A stretch of 64,000 bases of DNA. It comes from Onchidella celtica. Taxonomy: Eukaryota; Mollusca; Gastropoda; Systellommatophora; Onchidiidae. The DNA is taken from NCBI GenBank assembly GCA_963931925.1, contig OZ007569.1, positions 66,045,980-66,109,979 on the forward strand. The letters are read 5' to 3'. A program made the translations under genes and the position numbers. Positions within the stretch are counted from its first letter, which is position 1, and each line of letters opens with the position of its first letter. The notes below the pieces were generated by a model, which worked only from the letters and a program-made list of their open reading frames with translations, did no database searches and had not been told where the DNA came from. Positions 20,804-33,248 of this stretch are shown here, in pieces.

Positions 20804-23468
20804 GTTTCTTATTAAAGATGACTTACTATACCGTAATTTTCGGAATAAGCGAGAGGCCATTATGCAGCTTGTAGTACCAAGATCTTTTCGTCGCGACATT
20901 ATTCGTCTCGCGCATGACACTTCCTTGGCGGGTCACCAGGGAAAGGCCAGAACTAAGTCTCGAATACTATCGCAATTTTTTTGGCCCAGTATTTACGCAG
21001 ATGTAAACCGGTTCGTATCAACATGTGACGTATGTCAGAGACGTACTCCTAAAGGAAGAGCATCGCGGGCTCCTCTGCAGGAGATGCCTATGGTCTCCAG
21101 ACCATTTGAGCGCGTGGCCGTAGATATAGTTGGGCCCCTACACAAGTCAGACAGAGGACATCGTTTTATACTTTCTGTCATTGACTACGCAACCCGTTGG
21201 CCAGAGGCCATTCCGCTAAAAGACATTTCAGCCGATCATGTCGCTGAAGCCCTTATTACTATTTTTTCGCGTCTTGGGTTTCCGGTTGAAATTTTATCGG
21301 ACAGAGGTCCACAGTTTACCTCTGAGCTTTTTAAGAAAGTCTTGGAATTGGTCGGGATTAAACAAAGATTGACATCTCCATACCACCCACAGTCTAATGG
21401 CTGCTGTGAACGGTGGAATGCTACCATGAAAACTATGCTTGCGCGAGTTTCCGCCGACAAGCCGAGTGATTGGGATCGACAACTCCCCGCTATTCTCTTT
21501 GCATACCGAGAACTACCGAACGCATCGACGGGTTTTTCCCCCTTCGAATTATTGTATGGTCGTAAGCCGCGTGGTCCAATGGCCATACTCCATGATTTAT
21601 TCGCCGGATCAGACACCGACGACAACGATACGCGGTCTGCATATCAATACGTTGTAGACTTGCGCCATCGAATTCTTAACGCATGTCAACTCGCACAAAA
21701 ATCTTCAGCTGCGCATGCGAGTCTTTATAAACTATATTGTGATCAAGGTAGCCGATTGCGAACCTTGGCCGTCGGAGACCAAACTCTTGTTCTCCTTCCG
21801 GAGACAAAAAATAAACTCCTTCTTACATGGAAGGGACCTTTTAAAGTCCTAAAGAGACTTTCTCGAGTAAATTATCTTATCAAGATTCGAGGACAGGACA
21901 AAGTCTTCCATATAAATATGTTAAAGCAGTACCTGTCCGACGATGATAATCGACAGAATAATCGCCGAAATGTGGTTGCTCAGGCCAATGCGGCCTTGGT
22001 TTCAGTTGACGATAATGATCCTATTAAGATAGAGAATTCAATCCCCGCACTTCGATCTTCTGAAAACACTTCGGATGTAAATATAAATCCAGATTTATCT
22101 GAATCGCAAAGACAAGATATAAGAGATTTGCTTAACGAGTTTACTACAGTCTTTACTGATCTACCAGGTAATACTTCTTTGGTACAGCATGTTATAAGAT
22201 TAAAGACGGATATACCCGTCTTTGTTAAACCATACCCGCGTCCGCTGCACGCACAGGAGACTATAATAACCGAGGTACGTAACATGTTTCACCTGGGAGT
22301 GATAGAGCGATCGACGAGCCCATATAACTCACCCATCGTCTTAGTGAAAAAAAAAGATGATACAGTGCGTTTTTGTATTGACTATCGTAAACTTAATGAG
22401 GTTACGATATATGACGCTGAACCGATTCCCAACCAGGAGAATCTCTTTGCGCAGTTAGCGAGGGCAACGATTTTTTCTAAAATTGATCTTTCCAAAGGCT
22501 ATTGGCAAATTCCGCTTGATGAGAATAGCAAGCAATATACCGCTTTTCAGACCCCGTTGGGTCTTATGCAGTGGCGCTATATGCCTTTCGGGTTAGTTAC
22601 AGCCCCTGCCACTTTCGCCCGTATGATGACAATATTGCTCCAGAACATGAATTCCGTATTGTCGTATTTTGACGACATTTGTATTTATGAAACCAATTGG
22701 TCGGGACACCTCGCAGCCCTACGACAAGTTTTTATTGCTCTTCGTCGAGCTGGCCTTACGGCGAAACCCAGTAAGGTGTTTTTAGGATATAATGAAATTA
22801 ATTTTCTGGGCCATACAATTGCCCACGGCGTTCAGACTCCTGATGACAAGAAGATAACTACCATCTTAAAGCTCCAACCCCCTCGAACTAAGAAAGAAGT
22901 TCGTAGTTTATTGGGCTTTCTTAACTATTATAGGAAATTCATTCCAAATTTTTCTTCGCTTACAGCTCCGTTGTCGGACCTCACAAGAAAGAATTTTCCT
23001 AATAAAGTGAAATGGACAACCGAATGTGCTGATACACTTCGTACCGTTCAACGACTGTTTTCGACTTCACCCATTCTCATACTTCCAGATATAAACCAAA
23101 TATTTATTGTCCGCACTGGTGCGTCGGACAAGGGATTAGGAGCTGTGTTATTACAGGAACGAGACGATACCTTGCGGCCATGTCTATACGCCAGCCGCAA
23201 GTTGCTAGATAGGGAATGCCGCTATGCAATTATCGAGCGAGAGTGTCTCGCTATCATTTTTGCTGTAAACGCATTTTCGCGATATCTACTCATGTCCGAG
23301 TTTATAATTGAAACGGACCATCGTCCGTTGTTATTCTTGAAGGCTAACAGGGCTAAAAATGCTCGATTAACGAGGTGGAGTCTTGCACTCCAGGAATACC
23401 GGTTTGTTATCCGGGCTATCCCTGGCGGTGACAATTCCCAAGCTGATATTTTGTCACGTCTAATTTAG
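20775..23468 (+). CDS. pol: Unit 1 pol: integrase - reverse transcriptase - RNase H, RNase H Asp lost
   Basis: 897 codons, open throughout but with no ATG at the start. It lies in the +1 frame relative to the gag stub because the gag/protease deletion joined out of frame. Order: integrase H2C2 zinc module (about residues 46-83), integrase core with Asp117, Asp176, Glu212 (D,35,E spacing), an IN C-terminal LLTWKGPFKV segment (about 345-385), RT (about 490-700; YFDD at 631-634), RNase H (about 775-890). The first RNase H acidic residue is replaced (RTGAS, Gly782; the intact copy has RTDAS). The IN-before-RT order with gypsy-like sequences matches Gmr1-like elements. Probably not translated unless by frameshifting or internal initiation. 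Confidence 0.9.
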   Translation: MWPPLPDTSKFLIKDDLLYRNFRNKREAIMQLVVPRSFRRDIIRLAHDTSLAGHQGKARTKSRILSQFFWPSIYADVNRFVSTCDVCQRRTPKGRASRAPLQEMPMVSRPFERVAVDIVGPLHKSDRGHRFILSVIDYATRWPEAIPLKDISADHVAEALITIFSRLGFPVEILSDRGPQFTSELFKKVLELVGIKQRLTSPYHPQSNGCCERWNATMKTMLARVSADKPSDWDRQLPAILFAYRELPNASTGFSPFELLYGRKPRGPMAILHDLFAGSDTDDNDTRSAYQYVVDLRHRILNACQLAQKSSAAHASLYKLYCDQGSRLRTLAVGDQTLVLLPETKNKLLLTWKGPFKVLKRLSRVNYLIKIRGQDKVFHINMLKQYLSDDDNRQNNRRNVVAQANAALVSVDDNDPIKIENSIPALRSSENTSDVNINPDLSESQRQDIRDLLNEFTTVFTDLPGNTSLVQHVIRLKTDIPVFVKPYPRPLHAQETIITEVRNMFHLGVIERSTSPYNSPIVLVKKKDDTVRFCIDYRKLNEVTIYDAEPIPNQENLFAQLARATIFSKIDLSKGYWQIPLDENSKQYTAFQTPLGLMQWRYMPFGLVTAPATFARMMTILLQNMNSVLSYFDDICIYETNWSGHLAALRQVFIALRRAGLTAKPSKVFLGYNEINFLGHTIAHGVQTPDDKKITTILKLQPPRTKKEVRSLLGFLNYYRKFIPNFSSLTAPLSDLTRKNFPNKVKWTTECADTLRTVQRLFSTSPILILPDINQIFIVRTGASDKGLGAVLLQERDDTLRPCLYASRKLLDRECRYAIIERECLAIIFAVNAFSRYLLMSEFIIETDHRPLLFLKANRAKNARLTRWSLALQEYRFVIRAIPGGDNSQADILSRLI

Positions 23469-24143
23469 TTTCCTATTAAAGAGTGTTGTGTCTTGTATTG
23501 GGGTTGGATAGTGCTTGTCCCCCTCAATTCTAGACGGTGGATGGATTCACATTTATCTTGTTCATTACTTTATGAACCAGTTTTACAATCTTTTTTTGTG
23601 AATATCCTCTTTCCACCAGCGTCATTCCAGACTGTGACCTGAACTTCTGACAAGCCTGAGGCCCTTGTCAGCGGGTCAATGAGATGGGGACATGGCAAAC
23701 CAAGCTACCAGAGCTACTGCTGCCATTGGATACCACAGTATTTTAATTAACAATATATTGTGTGTGAATGTGTATATAAGCAGCAATTATGTGTGTTGAC
23801 TAGATAATTATGAGCCTATTCCTTCAGTAAGGCTTCATTGTTTGATAATAGTTATACTTTAATCCAGCAGTATACAGTGATATACTCATAGTTATTATAG
23901 ATGTTCCTCAGAAGTTTGATTATGTGCAGTAAGAATGTTTCGATAGAATAGATTCTATAGAACGTGGCATCAATAATTGTATGCTTTTTGTCCATCCAAT
24001 ATGCACGTTCTTAGTTAGATTTTTCTTCTCAAGCTTAAGGCTCCTTTTTCTACAGTACTACTTAAGCCCCTACCACAATAACTTTGGGATTTTTTGGATC
24101 CTATCGTGTAAATTTTTCTTAAAATTTTCACTGGGGTGGGGGA
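23469..24143 (+). other. Unit 1 3' UTR and polypurine tract
   Basis: 675 bp of non-coding sequence that stays close to the same region of the element at 53776. It ends in GGGGTGGGGGA (24133-24143) directly before the next LTR, the expected plus-strand primer. Confidence 0.8.
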
Positions 24144-25457
24144 TGTCAGGGTTAGGACTAGAAGTGTCGTGCTGGGTCACGGCTTGTTTATTTCATGGTC
24201 CCGTTGATTTTAGCCAGTGCAAATGTCCTTGAACTATTCTCGTGGACAGTTTGTTTTTGTAACGCTTTTTCTTAGAGATGGAAAGAAAGGGGGGCAAGAT
24301 AGAATAAATGGATGAGTTAACAGTGACGGTGCAATTTTCGACCCCGTGGTTTGGATGAACTCTAACAGGGGAAGAGAGGGGGGCGAATAGGGGTGAGTAA
24401 ATTCGTACATAAAACGTAGAGGGTTGGAGACTTTAGTAAGGGTTTTGATATGTTAATTTGACCTTGTCTGTTACTAGTGCAAGGCCGTGACCGATTTCCA
24501 TGCAGAATCTATTAATACTACGAGCTGAGCTCGAAATGGATGCACCAATCAAATTTAGGCAGTTGGCTGGGGATTTGCAGCTGGCCGCACAAGATATAAG
24601 CGGAGCCATTCCTATGTTTCTTCACTCCATGCAGAATATCCATCTGTGCAGGTAGTCGGCGGATTCTGCCAGAAGAATCAGAAGATTGTTATAGTCATGT
24701 CTATGCCCATGATAGACACTGGAATGAGACCATATGCTTTCCACAAATTATCCACTGCTATTATCTCCGGCTCCCTGATCTCGTATCAGGGACCAAGTGT
24801 AAGTGTTTGTCTATTGATTCGACGATGAACGTGAAGCTGACCTTTTAATTTTCCAGTAGGAGTGCTACCGAAGAATGCAAGACTACAATGTATTTTAACT
24901 TGCAACTAGATCTAGCAGGAATGTCTGGTATACACATTTGTAAATTGAAATTGATGTGTCTGGATGAGGCTGGGGATTGCCAGCCCATCCTAGAGTAGAT
25001 CTAGATCTAACTTAACTACGTCAGTTTGGATTGACGAGTTTGATCCTTTATAAGCGGTAGGCACAAATAACTGAGTTAACATTGTCGTCTGAGACATTAG
25101 AATATTATTTGTTAGATAGTAGGCAGACTATATTTGAGAGATAGATAAGTAATAATTAAATTGTGAGTGAGTTAGAATGATATAATCTTTTAGGAATCTA
25201 GAGGAGACTTCTAGTGATATATTATTGAATTTTCATTTGATGCTGCTGATGTTGTCTTTTTAGTATGTAAGAGCTAGACGAAATTTGTTAGGGATTTTTA
25301 AGTAAATAAATTTGTGGCCCTGCAGGTCCTTGATAAAACTTATTCGAATTGTTATTAGTATATGTGGCATGGTATGGAAGAGTAATTACTAAAAACCTCT
25401 CGATTTTTAAATGCAGTCGTAACATCAATAATTCCATAATAACCCAACTCCGTAACA
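24144..25457 (+). repeat. LTR 2 of the array
   Basis: 1314 bp, shared between units 1 and 2. It contains the 25 bp missing from LTR 1 and otherwise appears identical to LTRs 3 and 5. Confidence 0.9.
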
Positions 25458-26841
25458 CTGGAGAGGGACCCTTAAAGAACTTAAATAACGCCATGCCATT
25501 TAGGTAAATTATTTTAAAACCTATTGTATTTTTATTCCATTATTTAATATTATACTGTTGTAACATTGTCTTTTCAGGTCCTTTTATTATAGATTTTAGG
25601 CAATTTGTATTAATTTAACATTTTGTTTCAATTTCATATGGTGAACTCAACATCCCATTGACCCGACGACACCGGCGAGGGACACTTTTCACCTTACAGA
25701 TCTACCTGAGACAGAAACACATTTTTTTGGGCTTGGAGCTATGGTTTGAGGATACTTACCATCTGAATTCCTCAAAAACAAAGATAAGTGATCCATCTAT
25801 TTAACAGTCTTGAGGAGGGCGACGTACTTTCCGCTCTGTGTTCCAGGCTTTTTACCATTTACTATATGTTTAGTTTAAGAGCGGGAGGTTGGTTGGGGTC
25901 ATAGTTTAGCATATCTTCTTTGCCATTACGAAGGATATTGGAGTGCCTTGGTGGCTATTGATAACTCGGGGGGATTTGCTTCACTGTGAATAGTTCTATT
26001 AGGGATCCATTATTCGTATAGATTGTGGCGTTTTTCTTACTTCCTCACTTCTTTTTAGGAAGATGTCTCTCCTGTCCTTTTTCTTAATACTATCTTGTAA
26101 ATAAGTTAGGACTTGTAGGGTCTGTTATCGTTCGTCTTTTTTGTGAGTTTAGCGTCCTGTTTATTGTATTTCTTTTTGCTTCCTTATAAACTTTAAACTA
26201 CTATACTAACATTGTTATGTTTACAATATATGCCTGAGGTGTTTCACGTGCTAAAACCACGTTGAATTGTAATCTGGTATTGATATGTGAGAGAGAGAGA
26301 TAATAAAATTTTGATCACGTGATAATTTCACGTTGAATATAAACAGAATAATTTTGCAGTGGTAACAGAAGACACTGCGTGTGCGCGTTTTGAGAAGAGA
26401 GAGATATTTCAAATTGGTCGCGTTGAGAGAGAGATATAATTTTGATTTGTCGCATTGAGAGAGCGATTCATTTTTCACAGTGATAACAGAGGACACTGGT
26501 TCGTCGCGTTGAGAGAGACATAAATTTTGAGAGTGATCACTCAAGACACTAATTTATCGCATTAAAGGCGATATATATATTTTATTGCAGTGGGAGCAAC
26601 GGATAGACGACACTGCCTTACTAGAATTCATATTCAGAGAGATAGAGATAAAGTTTTTGCAGTGGAAGACACACTGCCTGCAATTTACAGAGAGAGATAG
26701 AACGTTCTTTTCGCGAAGCAGTGCTAACGTAAGACACTGAATTAATACTAACAGACAATAACTGTTAGAAATAATATAATTGATACCACGATATACCTTA
26801 ACAGTAGGTAAATACTAACTAGTTACAGACTTTAACATATC
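25458..26841 (+). promoter_or_regulatory. Unit 2 leader
   Basis: 1384 bp, as in unit 1, with the hairpin array at 26356-26739. A private G-to-A change sits near 26788 (GATACCACG, where the other units read GATACCGCG). Confidence 0.7.
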
Positions 26842-27210
26842 ATGGCCGAGTTTCTCAAATACATTGACTCTGCCAAAGCTCTGGGTATACCAGAAGAAGA
26901 ACGCGCCTCGTGGTGCGAACGACAAGTACAGCAAGACCGAGATCGTGAGGATCGGGTAGCAGCAAGAGAAAAAGAAAGAGAAAAAGAAGCAAGAGAGAGA
27001 GAAAAAGAAGAAAGAGAAAGAGAAAGAGAAAAAGAAGAAAGAGAAAGAGAAAAAGAAAGAGAGAGAGAAAAGGAAAGAGAAAGAGAACGAGAAAAAGAAG
27101 CAAGAGAGAGAGAAAAAGAGGCTGTAGAGAGAGAAAAAAGAGAGCATGAACTCGCAATAAAGAAGTTAGAGCGAGAATCGCTTGTGGCCCCCACTGCCGG
27201 ATACCTCTAA
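26842..27210 (+). pseudogene. gag: Unit 2 gag stub
   Basis: 122 codons: the same truncated Gag N-terminus and Arg/Glu-rich tract as unit 1, with two extra codons (one more R-E pair) shared with units 3 and 4. The deletion junction and stop are identical. Confidence 0.85.
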
Positions 27211-29875
27211 GTTTCTTATTAAAGATGACTTACTATACCGTAATTTTCGGAATAAGCGAGAGGCCATTATGCAGCTTGTAGTACCAAGATCTTTTCGTCG
27301 CGACATTATTCGTCTCGCGCATGACACTTCCTTGGCGGGTCACCAGGGAAAGGCCAGAACTAAGTCTCGAATACTATCGCAATTTTTTTGGCCCAGTATT
27401 TACGCAGATGTAAACCGGTTCGTATCAACATGTGACGTATGTCAGAGACGTACTCCTAAAGGAAGAGCATCGCGGGCTCCTCTGCAGGAGATGCCTATGG
27501 TCTCCAGACCATTTGAGCGCGTGGCCGTAGATATAGTTGGGCCCCTACACAAGTCAGACAGAGGACATCGTTTTATACTTTCTGTCATTGACTACGCAAC
27601 CCGTTGGCCAGAGGCCATTCCGCTAAAAGACATTTCAGCCGATCATGTCGCTGAAGCCCTTATTACTATTTTTTCGCGTCTTGGGTTTCCGGTTGAAATT
27701 TTATCGGACAGAGGTCCACAGTTTACCTCTGAGCTTTTTAAGAAAGTCTTGGAATTGGTCGGGATTAAACAAAGATTGACATCTCCATACCACCCACAGT
27801 CTAATGGCTGCTGTGAACGGTGGAATGCTACCATGAAAACTATGCTTGCGCGAGTTTCCGCCGACAAGCCGAGTGATTGGGATCGACAACTCCCCGCTAT
27901 TCTCTTTGCATACCGAGAACTACCGAACGCATCGACGGGTTTTTCCCCCTTCGAATTATTGTATGGTCGTAAGCCGCGTGGTCCAATGGCCATACTCCAT
28001 GATTTATTCGCCGGATCAGACACCGACGACAACGATACGCGGTCTGCATATCAATACGTTGTAGACTTGCGCCATCGAATTCTTAACGCATGTCAACTCG
28101 CACAAAAATCTTCAGCTGCGCATGCGAGTCTTTATAAACTATATTGTGATCAAGGTAGCCGATTGCGAACCTTGGCCGTCGGAGACCAAACTCTTGTTCT
28201 CCTTCCGGAGACAAAAAATAAACTCCTTCTTACATGGAAGGGACCTTTTAAAGTCCTAAAGAGACTTTCTCGAGTAAATTATCTTATCAAGATTCGAGGA
28301 CAGGACAAAGTCTTCCATATAAATATGTTAAAGCAGTACCTGTCCGACGATGATAATCGACAGAATAATCGCCGAAATGTGGTTGCTCAGGCCAATGCGG
28401 CCTTGGTTTCAGTTGACGATAATGATCCTATTAAGATAGAGAATTCAATCCCCGCACTTCGATCTTCTGAAAACACTTCGGATGTAAATATAAATCCAGA
28501 TTTATCTGAATCGCAAAGACAAGATATAAGAGATTTGCTTAACGAGTTTACTACAGTCTTTACTGATCTACCAGGTAATACTTCTTTGGTACAGCATGTT
28601 ATAAGATTAAAGACGGATATACCCGTCTTTGTTAAACCATACCCGCGTCCGCTGCACGCACAGGAGACTATAATAACCGAGGTACGTAACATGTTTCACC
28701 TGGGAGTGATAGAGCGATCGACGAGCCCATATAACTCACCCATCGTCTTAGTGAAAAAAAAAGATGATACAGTGCGTTTTTGTATTGACTATCGTAAACT
28801 TAATGAGGTTACGATATATGACGCTGAACCGATTCCCAACCAGGAGAATCTCTTTGCGCAGTTAGCGAGGGCAACGATTTTTTCTAAAATTGATCTTTCC
28901 AAAGGCTATTGGCAAATTCCGCTTGATGAGAATAGCAAGCAATATACCGCTTTTCAGACCCCGTTGGGTCTTATGCAGTGGCGCTATATGCCTTTCGGGT
29001 TAGTTACAGCCCCTGCCACTTTCGCCCGTATGATGACAATATTGCTCCAGAACATGAATTCCGTATTGTCGTATTTTGACGACATTTGTATTTATGAAAC
29101 CAATTGGTCGGGACACCTCGCAGCCCTACGACAAGTTTTTATTGCTCTTCGTCGAGCTGGCCTTACGGCGAAACCCAGTAAGGTGTTTTTAGGATATAAT
29201 GAAATTAATTTTCTGGGCCATACAATTGCCCACGGCGTTCAGACTCCTGATGACAAGAAGATAACTACCATCTTAAAGCTCCAACCCCCTCGAACTAAGA
29301 AAGAAGTTCGTAGTTTATTGGGCTTTCTTAACTATTATAGGAAATTCATTCCAAATTTTTCTTCGCTTACAGCTCCGTTGTCGGACCTCACAAGAAAGAA
29401 TTTTCCTAATAAAGTGAAATGGACAACCGAATGTGCTGATACACTTCGTACCGTTCAACGACTGTTTTCGACTTCACCCATTCTCATACTTCCAGATATA
29501 AACCAAATATTTATTGTCCGCACTGGTGCGTCGGACAAGGGATTAGGAGCTGTGTTATTACAGGAACGAGACGATACCTTGCGGCCATGTCTATACGCCA
29601 GCCGCAAGTTGCTAGATAGGGAATGCCGCTATGCAATTATCGAGCGAGAGTGTCTCGCTATCATTTTTGCTGTAAACGCATTTTCGCGATATCTACTCAT
29701 GTCCGAGTTTATAATTGAAACGGACCATCGTCCGTTGTTATTCTTGAAGGCTAACAGGGCTAAAAATGCTCGATTAACGAGGTGGAGTCTTGCACTCCAG
29801 GAATACCGGTTTGTTATCCGGGCTATCCCTGGCGGTGACAATTCCCAAGCTGATATTTTGTCACGTCTAATTTAG
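27182..29875 (+). CDS. pol: Unit 2 pol: IN-RT-RNase H, RNase H Asp lost
   Basis: 897 codons, identical in protein to unit 1 as far as I can see. Integrase D,D,E and RT YFDD are retained. RNase H Gly782 (GGT at 29525) replaces the catalytic Asp. It has no ATG at its start and is +1 to the gag stub. Confidence 0.9.
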   Translation: MWPPLPDTSKFLIKDDLLYRNFRNKREAIMQLVVPRSFRRDIIRLAHDTSLAGHQGKARTKSRILSQFFWPSIYADVNRFVSTCDVCQRRTPKGRASRAPLQEMPMVSRPFERVAVDIVGPLHKSDRGHRFILSVIDYATRWPEAIPLKDISADHVAEALITIFSRLGFPVEILSDRGPQFTSELFKKVLELVGIKQRLTSPYHPQSNGCCERWNATMKTMLARVSADKPSDWDRQLPAILFAYRELPNASTGFSPFELLYGRKPRGPMAILHDLFAGSDTDDNDTRSAYQYVVDLRHRILNACQLAQKSSAAHASLYKLYCDQGSRLRTLAVGDQTLVLLPETKNKLLLTWKGPFKVLKRLSRVNYLIKIRGQDKVFHINMLKQYLSDDDNRQNNRRNVVAQANAALVSVDDNDPIKIENSIPALRSSENTSDVNINPDLSESQRQDIRDLLNEFTTVFTDLPGNTSLVQHVIRLKTDIPVFVKPYPRPLHAQETIITEVRNMFHLGVIERSTSPYNSPIVLVKKKDDTVRFCIDYRKLNEVTIYDAEPIPNQENLFAQLARATIFSKIDLSKGYWQIPLDENSKQYTAFQTPLGLMQWRYMPFGLVTAPATFARMMTILLQNMNSVLSYFDDICIYETNWSGHLAALRQVFIALRRAGLTAKPSKVFLGYNEINFLGHTIAHGVQTPDDKKITTILKLQPPRTKKEVRSLLGFLNYYRKFIPNFSSLTAPLSDLTRKNFPNKVKWTTECADTLRTVQRLFSTSPILILPDINQIFIVRTGASDKGLGAVLLQERDDTLRPCLYASRKLLDRECRYAIIERECLAIIFAVNAFSRYLLMSEFIIETDHRPLLFLKANRAKNARLTRWSLALQEYRFVIRAIPGGDNSQADILSRLI

Positions 29876-30550
29876 TTTCCTATTAAAGAGTGTTGTGTCT
29901 TGTATTGGGGTTGGATAGTGCTTGTCCCCCTCAATTCTAGACGGTGGATGGATTCACATTTATCTTGTTCATTACTTTATGAACCAGTTTTACAATCTTT
30001 TTTTGTGAATATCCTCTTTCCACCAGCGTCATTCCAGACTGTGACCTGAACTTCTGACAAGCCTGAGGCCCTTGTCAGCGGGTCAATGAGATGGGGACAT
30101 GGCAAACCAAGCTACCAGAGCTACTGCTGCCATTGGATACCACAGTATTTTAATTAACAATATATTGTGTGTGAATGTGTATATAAGCAGCAATTATGTG
30201 TGTTGACTAGATAATTATGAGCCTATTCCTTCAGTAAGGCTTCATTGTTTGATAATAGTTATACTTTAATCCAGCAGTATACAGTGATATACTCATAGTT
30301 ATTATAGATGTTCCTCAGAAGTTTGATTATGTGCAGTAAGAATGTTTCGATAGAATAGATTCTATAGAACGTGGCATCAATAATTGTATGCTTTTTGTCC
30401 ATCCAATATGCACGTTCTTAGTTAGATTTTTCTTCTCAAGCTTAAGGCTCCTTTTTCTACAGTACTACTTAAGCCCCTACCACAATAACTTTGGGATTTT
30501 TTGGATCCTATCGTGTAAATTTTTCTTAAAATTTTCACTGGGGTGGGGGA
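29876..30550 (+). other. Unit 2 3' UTR and polypurine tract
   Basis: 675 bp, as in unit 1, ending in GGGGTGGGGGA at 30540-30550. Confidence 0.8.
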
Positions 30551-31864
30551 TGTCAGGGTTAGGACTAGAAGTGTCGTGCTGGGTCACGGCTTGTTTATTT
30601 CATGGTCCCGTTGATTTTAGCCAGTGCAAATGTCCTTGAACTATTCTCGTGGACAGTTTGTTTTTGTAACGCTTTTTCTTAGAGATGGAAAGAAAGGGGG
30701 GCAAGATAGAATAAATGGATGAGTTAACAGTGACGGTGCAATTTTCGACCCCGTGGTTTGGATGAACTCTAACAGGGGAAGAGAGGGGGGCGAATAGGGG
30801 TGAGTAAATTCGTACATAAAACGTAGAGGGTTGGAGACTTTAGTAAGGGTTTTGATATGTTAATTTGACCTTGTCTGTTACTAGTGCAAGGCCGTGACCG
30901 ATTTCCATGCAGAATCTATTAATACTACGAGCTGAGCTCGAAATGGATGCACCAATCAAATTTAGGCAGTTGGCTGGGGATTTGCAGCTGGCCGCACAAG
31001 ATATAAGCGGAGCCATTCCTATGTTTCTTCACTCCATGCAGAATATCCATCTGTGCAGGTAGTCGGCGGATTCTGCCAGAAGAATCAGAAGATTGTTATA
31101 GTCATGTCTATGCCCATGATAGACACTGGAATGAGACCATATGCTTTCCACAAATTATCCACTGCTATTATCTCCGGCTCCCTGATCTCGTATCAGGGAC
31201 CAAGTGTAAGTGTTTGTCTATTGATTCGACGATGAACGTGAAGCTGACCTTTTAATTTTCCAGTAGGAGTGCTACCGAAGAATGCAAGACTACAATGTAT
31301 TTTAACTTGCAACTAGATCTAGCAGGAATGTCTGGTATACACATTTGTAAATTGAAATTGATGTGTCTGGATGAGGCTGGGGATTGCCAGCCCATCCTAG
31401 AGTAGATCTAGATCTAACTTAACTACGTCAGTTTGGATTGACGAGTTTGATCCTTTATAAGCGGTAGGCACAAATAACTGAGTTAACATTGTCGTCTGAG
31501 ACATTAGAATATTATTTGTTAGATAGTAGGCAGACTATATTTGAGAGATAGATAAGTAATAATTAAATTGTGAGTGAGTTAGAATGATATAATCTTTTAG
31601 GAATCTAGAGGAGACTTCTAGTGATATATTATTGAATTTTCATTTGATGCTGCTGATGTTGTCTTTTTAGTATGTAAGAGCTAGACGAAATTTGTTAGGG
31701 ATTTTTAAGTAAATAAATTTGTGGCCCTGCAGGTCCTTGATAAAACTTATTCGAATTGTTATTAGTATATGTGGCATGGTATGGAAGAGTAATTACTAAA
31801 AACCTCTCGATTTTTAAATGCAGTCGTAACATCAATAATTCCATAATAACCCAACTCCGTAACA
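30551..31864 (+). repeat. LTR 3 of the array
   Basis: 1314 bp, shared between units 2 and 3. Same hairpins, TATA-like box and AATAAA as LTR 1. Confidence 0.9.
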
Positions 31865-33248
31865 CTGGAGAGGGACCCTTAAAGAACTTAAATAACGCCA
31901 TGCCATTTAGGTAAATTATTTTAAAACCTATTGTATTTTTATTCCATTATTTAATATTATACTGTTGTAACATTGTCTTTTCAGGTCCTTTTATTATAGA
32001 TTTTAGGCAATTTGTATTAATTTAACATTTTGTTTCAATTTCATATGGTGAACTCAACATCCCATTGACCCGACGACACCGGCGAGGGACACTTTTCACC
32101 TTACAGATCTACCTGAGACAGAAACACATTTTTTTGGGCTTGGAGCTATGGTTTGAGGATACTTACCATCTGAATTCCTCAAAAACAAAGATAAGTGATC
32201 CATCTATTTAACAGTCTTGAGGAGGGCGACGTACTTTCCGCTCTGTGTTCCAGGCTTTTTACCATTTACTATATGTTTAGTTTAAGAGCGGGAGGTTGGT
32301 TGGGGTCATAGTTTAGCATATCTTCTTTGCCATTACGAAGGATATTGGAGTGCCTTGGTGGCTATTGATAACTCGGGGGGATTTGCTTCACTGTGAATAG
32401 TTCTATTAGGGATCCATTATTCGTATAGATTGTGGCGTTTTTCTTACTTCCTCACTTCTTTTTAGGAAGATGTCTCTCCTGTCCTTTTTCTTAATACTAT
32501 CTTGTAAATAAGTTAGGACTTGTAGGGTCTGTTATCGTTCGTCTTTTTTGTGAGTTTAGCGTCCTGTTTATTGTATTTCTTTTTGCTTCCTTATAAACTT
32601 TAAACTACTATACTAACATTGTTATGTTTACAATATATGCCTGAGGTGTTTCACGTGCTAAAACCACGTTGAATTGTAATCTGGTATTGATATGTGAGAG
32701 AGAGAGATAATAAAATTTTGATCACGTGATAATTTCACGTTGAATATAAACAGAATAATTTTGCAGTGGTAACAGAAGACACTGCGTGTGCGCGTTTTGA
32801 GAAGAGAGAGATATTTCAAATTGGTCGCGTTGAGAGAGAGATATAATTTTGATTTGTCGCATTGAGAGAGCGATTCATTTTTCACAGTGATAACAGAGGA
32901 CACTGGTTCGTCGCGTTGAGAGAGACATAAATTTTGAGAGTGATCACTCAAGACACTAATTTATCGCATTAAAGGCGATATATATATTTTATTGCAGTGG
33001 GAGCAACGGATAGACGACACTGCCTTACTAGAATTCATATTCAGAGAGATAGAGATAAAGTTTTTGCAGTGGAAGACACACTGCCTGCAATTTACAGAGA
33101 GAGATAGAACGTTCTTTTCGCGAAGCAGTGCTAACGTAAGACACTGAATTAATACTAACAGACAATAACTGTTAGAAATAATATAATTGATACCGCGATA
33201 TACCTTAACAGTAGGTAAATACTAACTAGTTACAGACTTTAACATATC
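31865..33248 (+). promoter_or_regulatory. Unit 3 leader
   Basis: 1384 bp with the hairpin array at 32763-33146. No private change noticed. Confidence 0.7.

Noticed and set aside
21236..23434. Several open frames antisense to pol, repeated in each unit
   Set aside because: They overlap a strongly conserved coding frame and have no independent domain signal.
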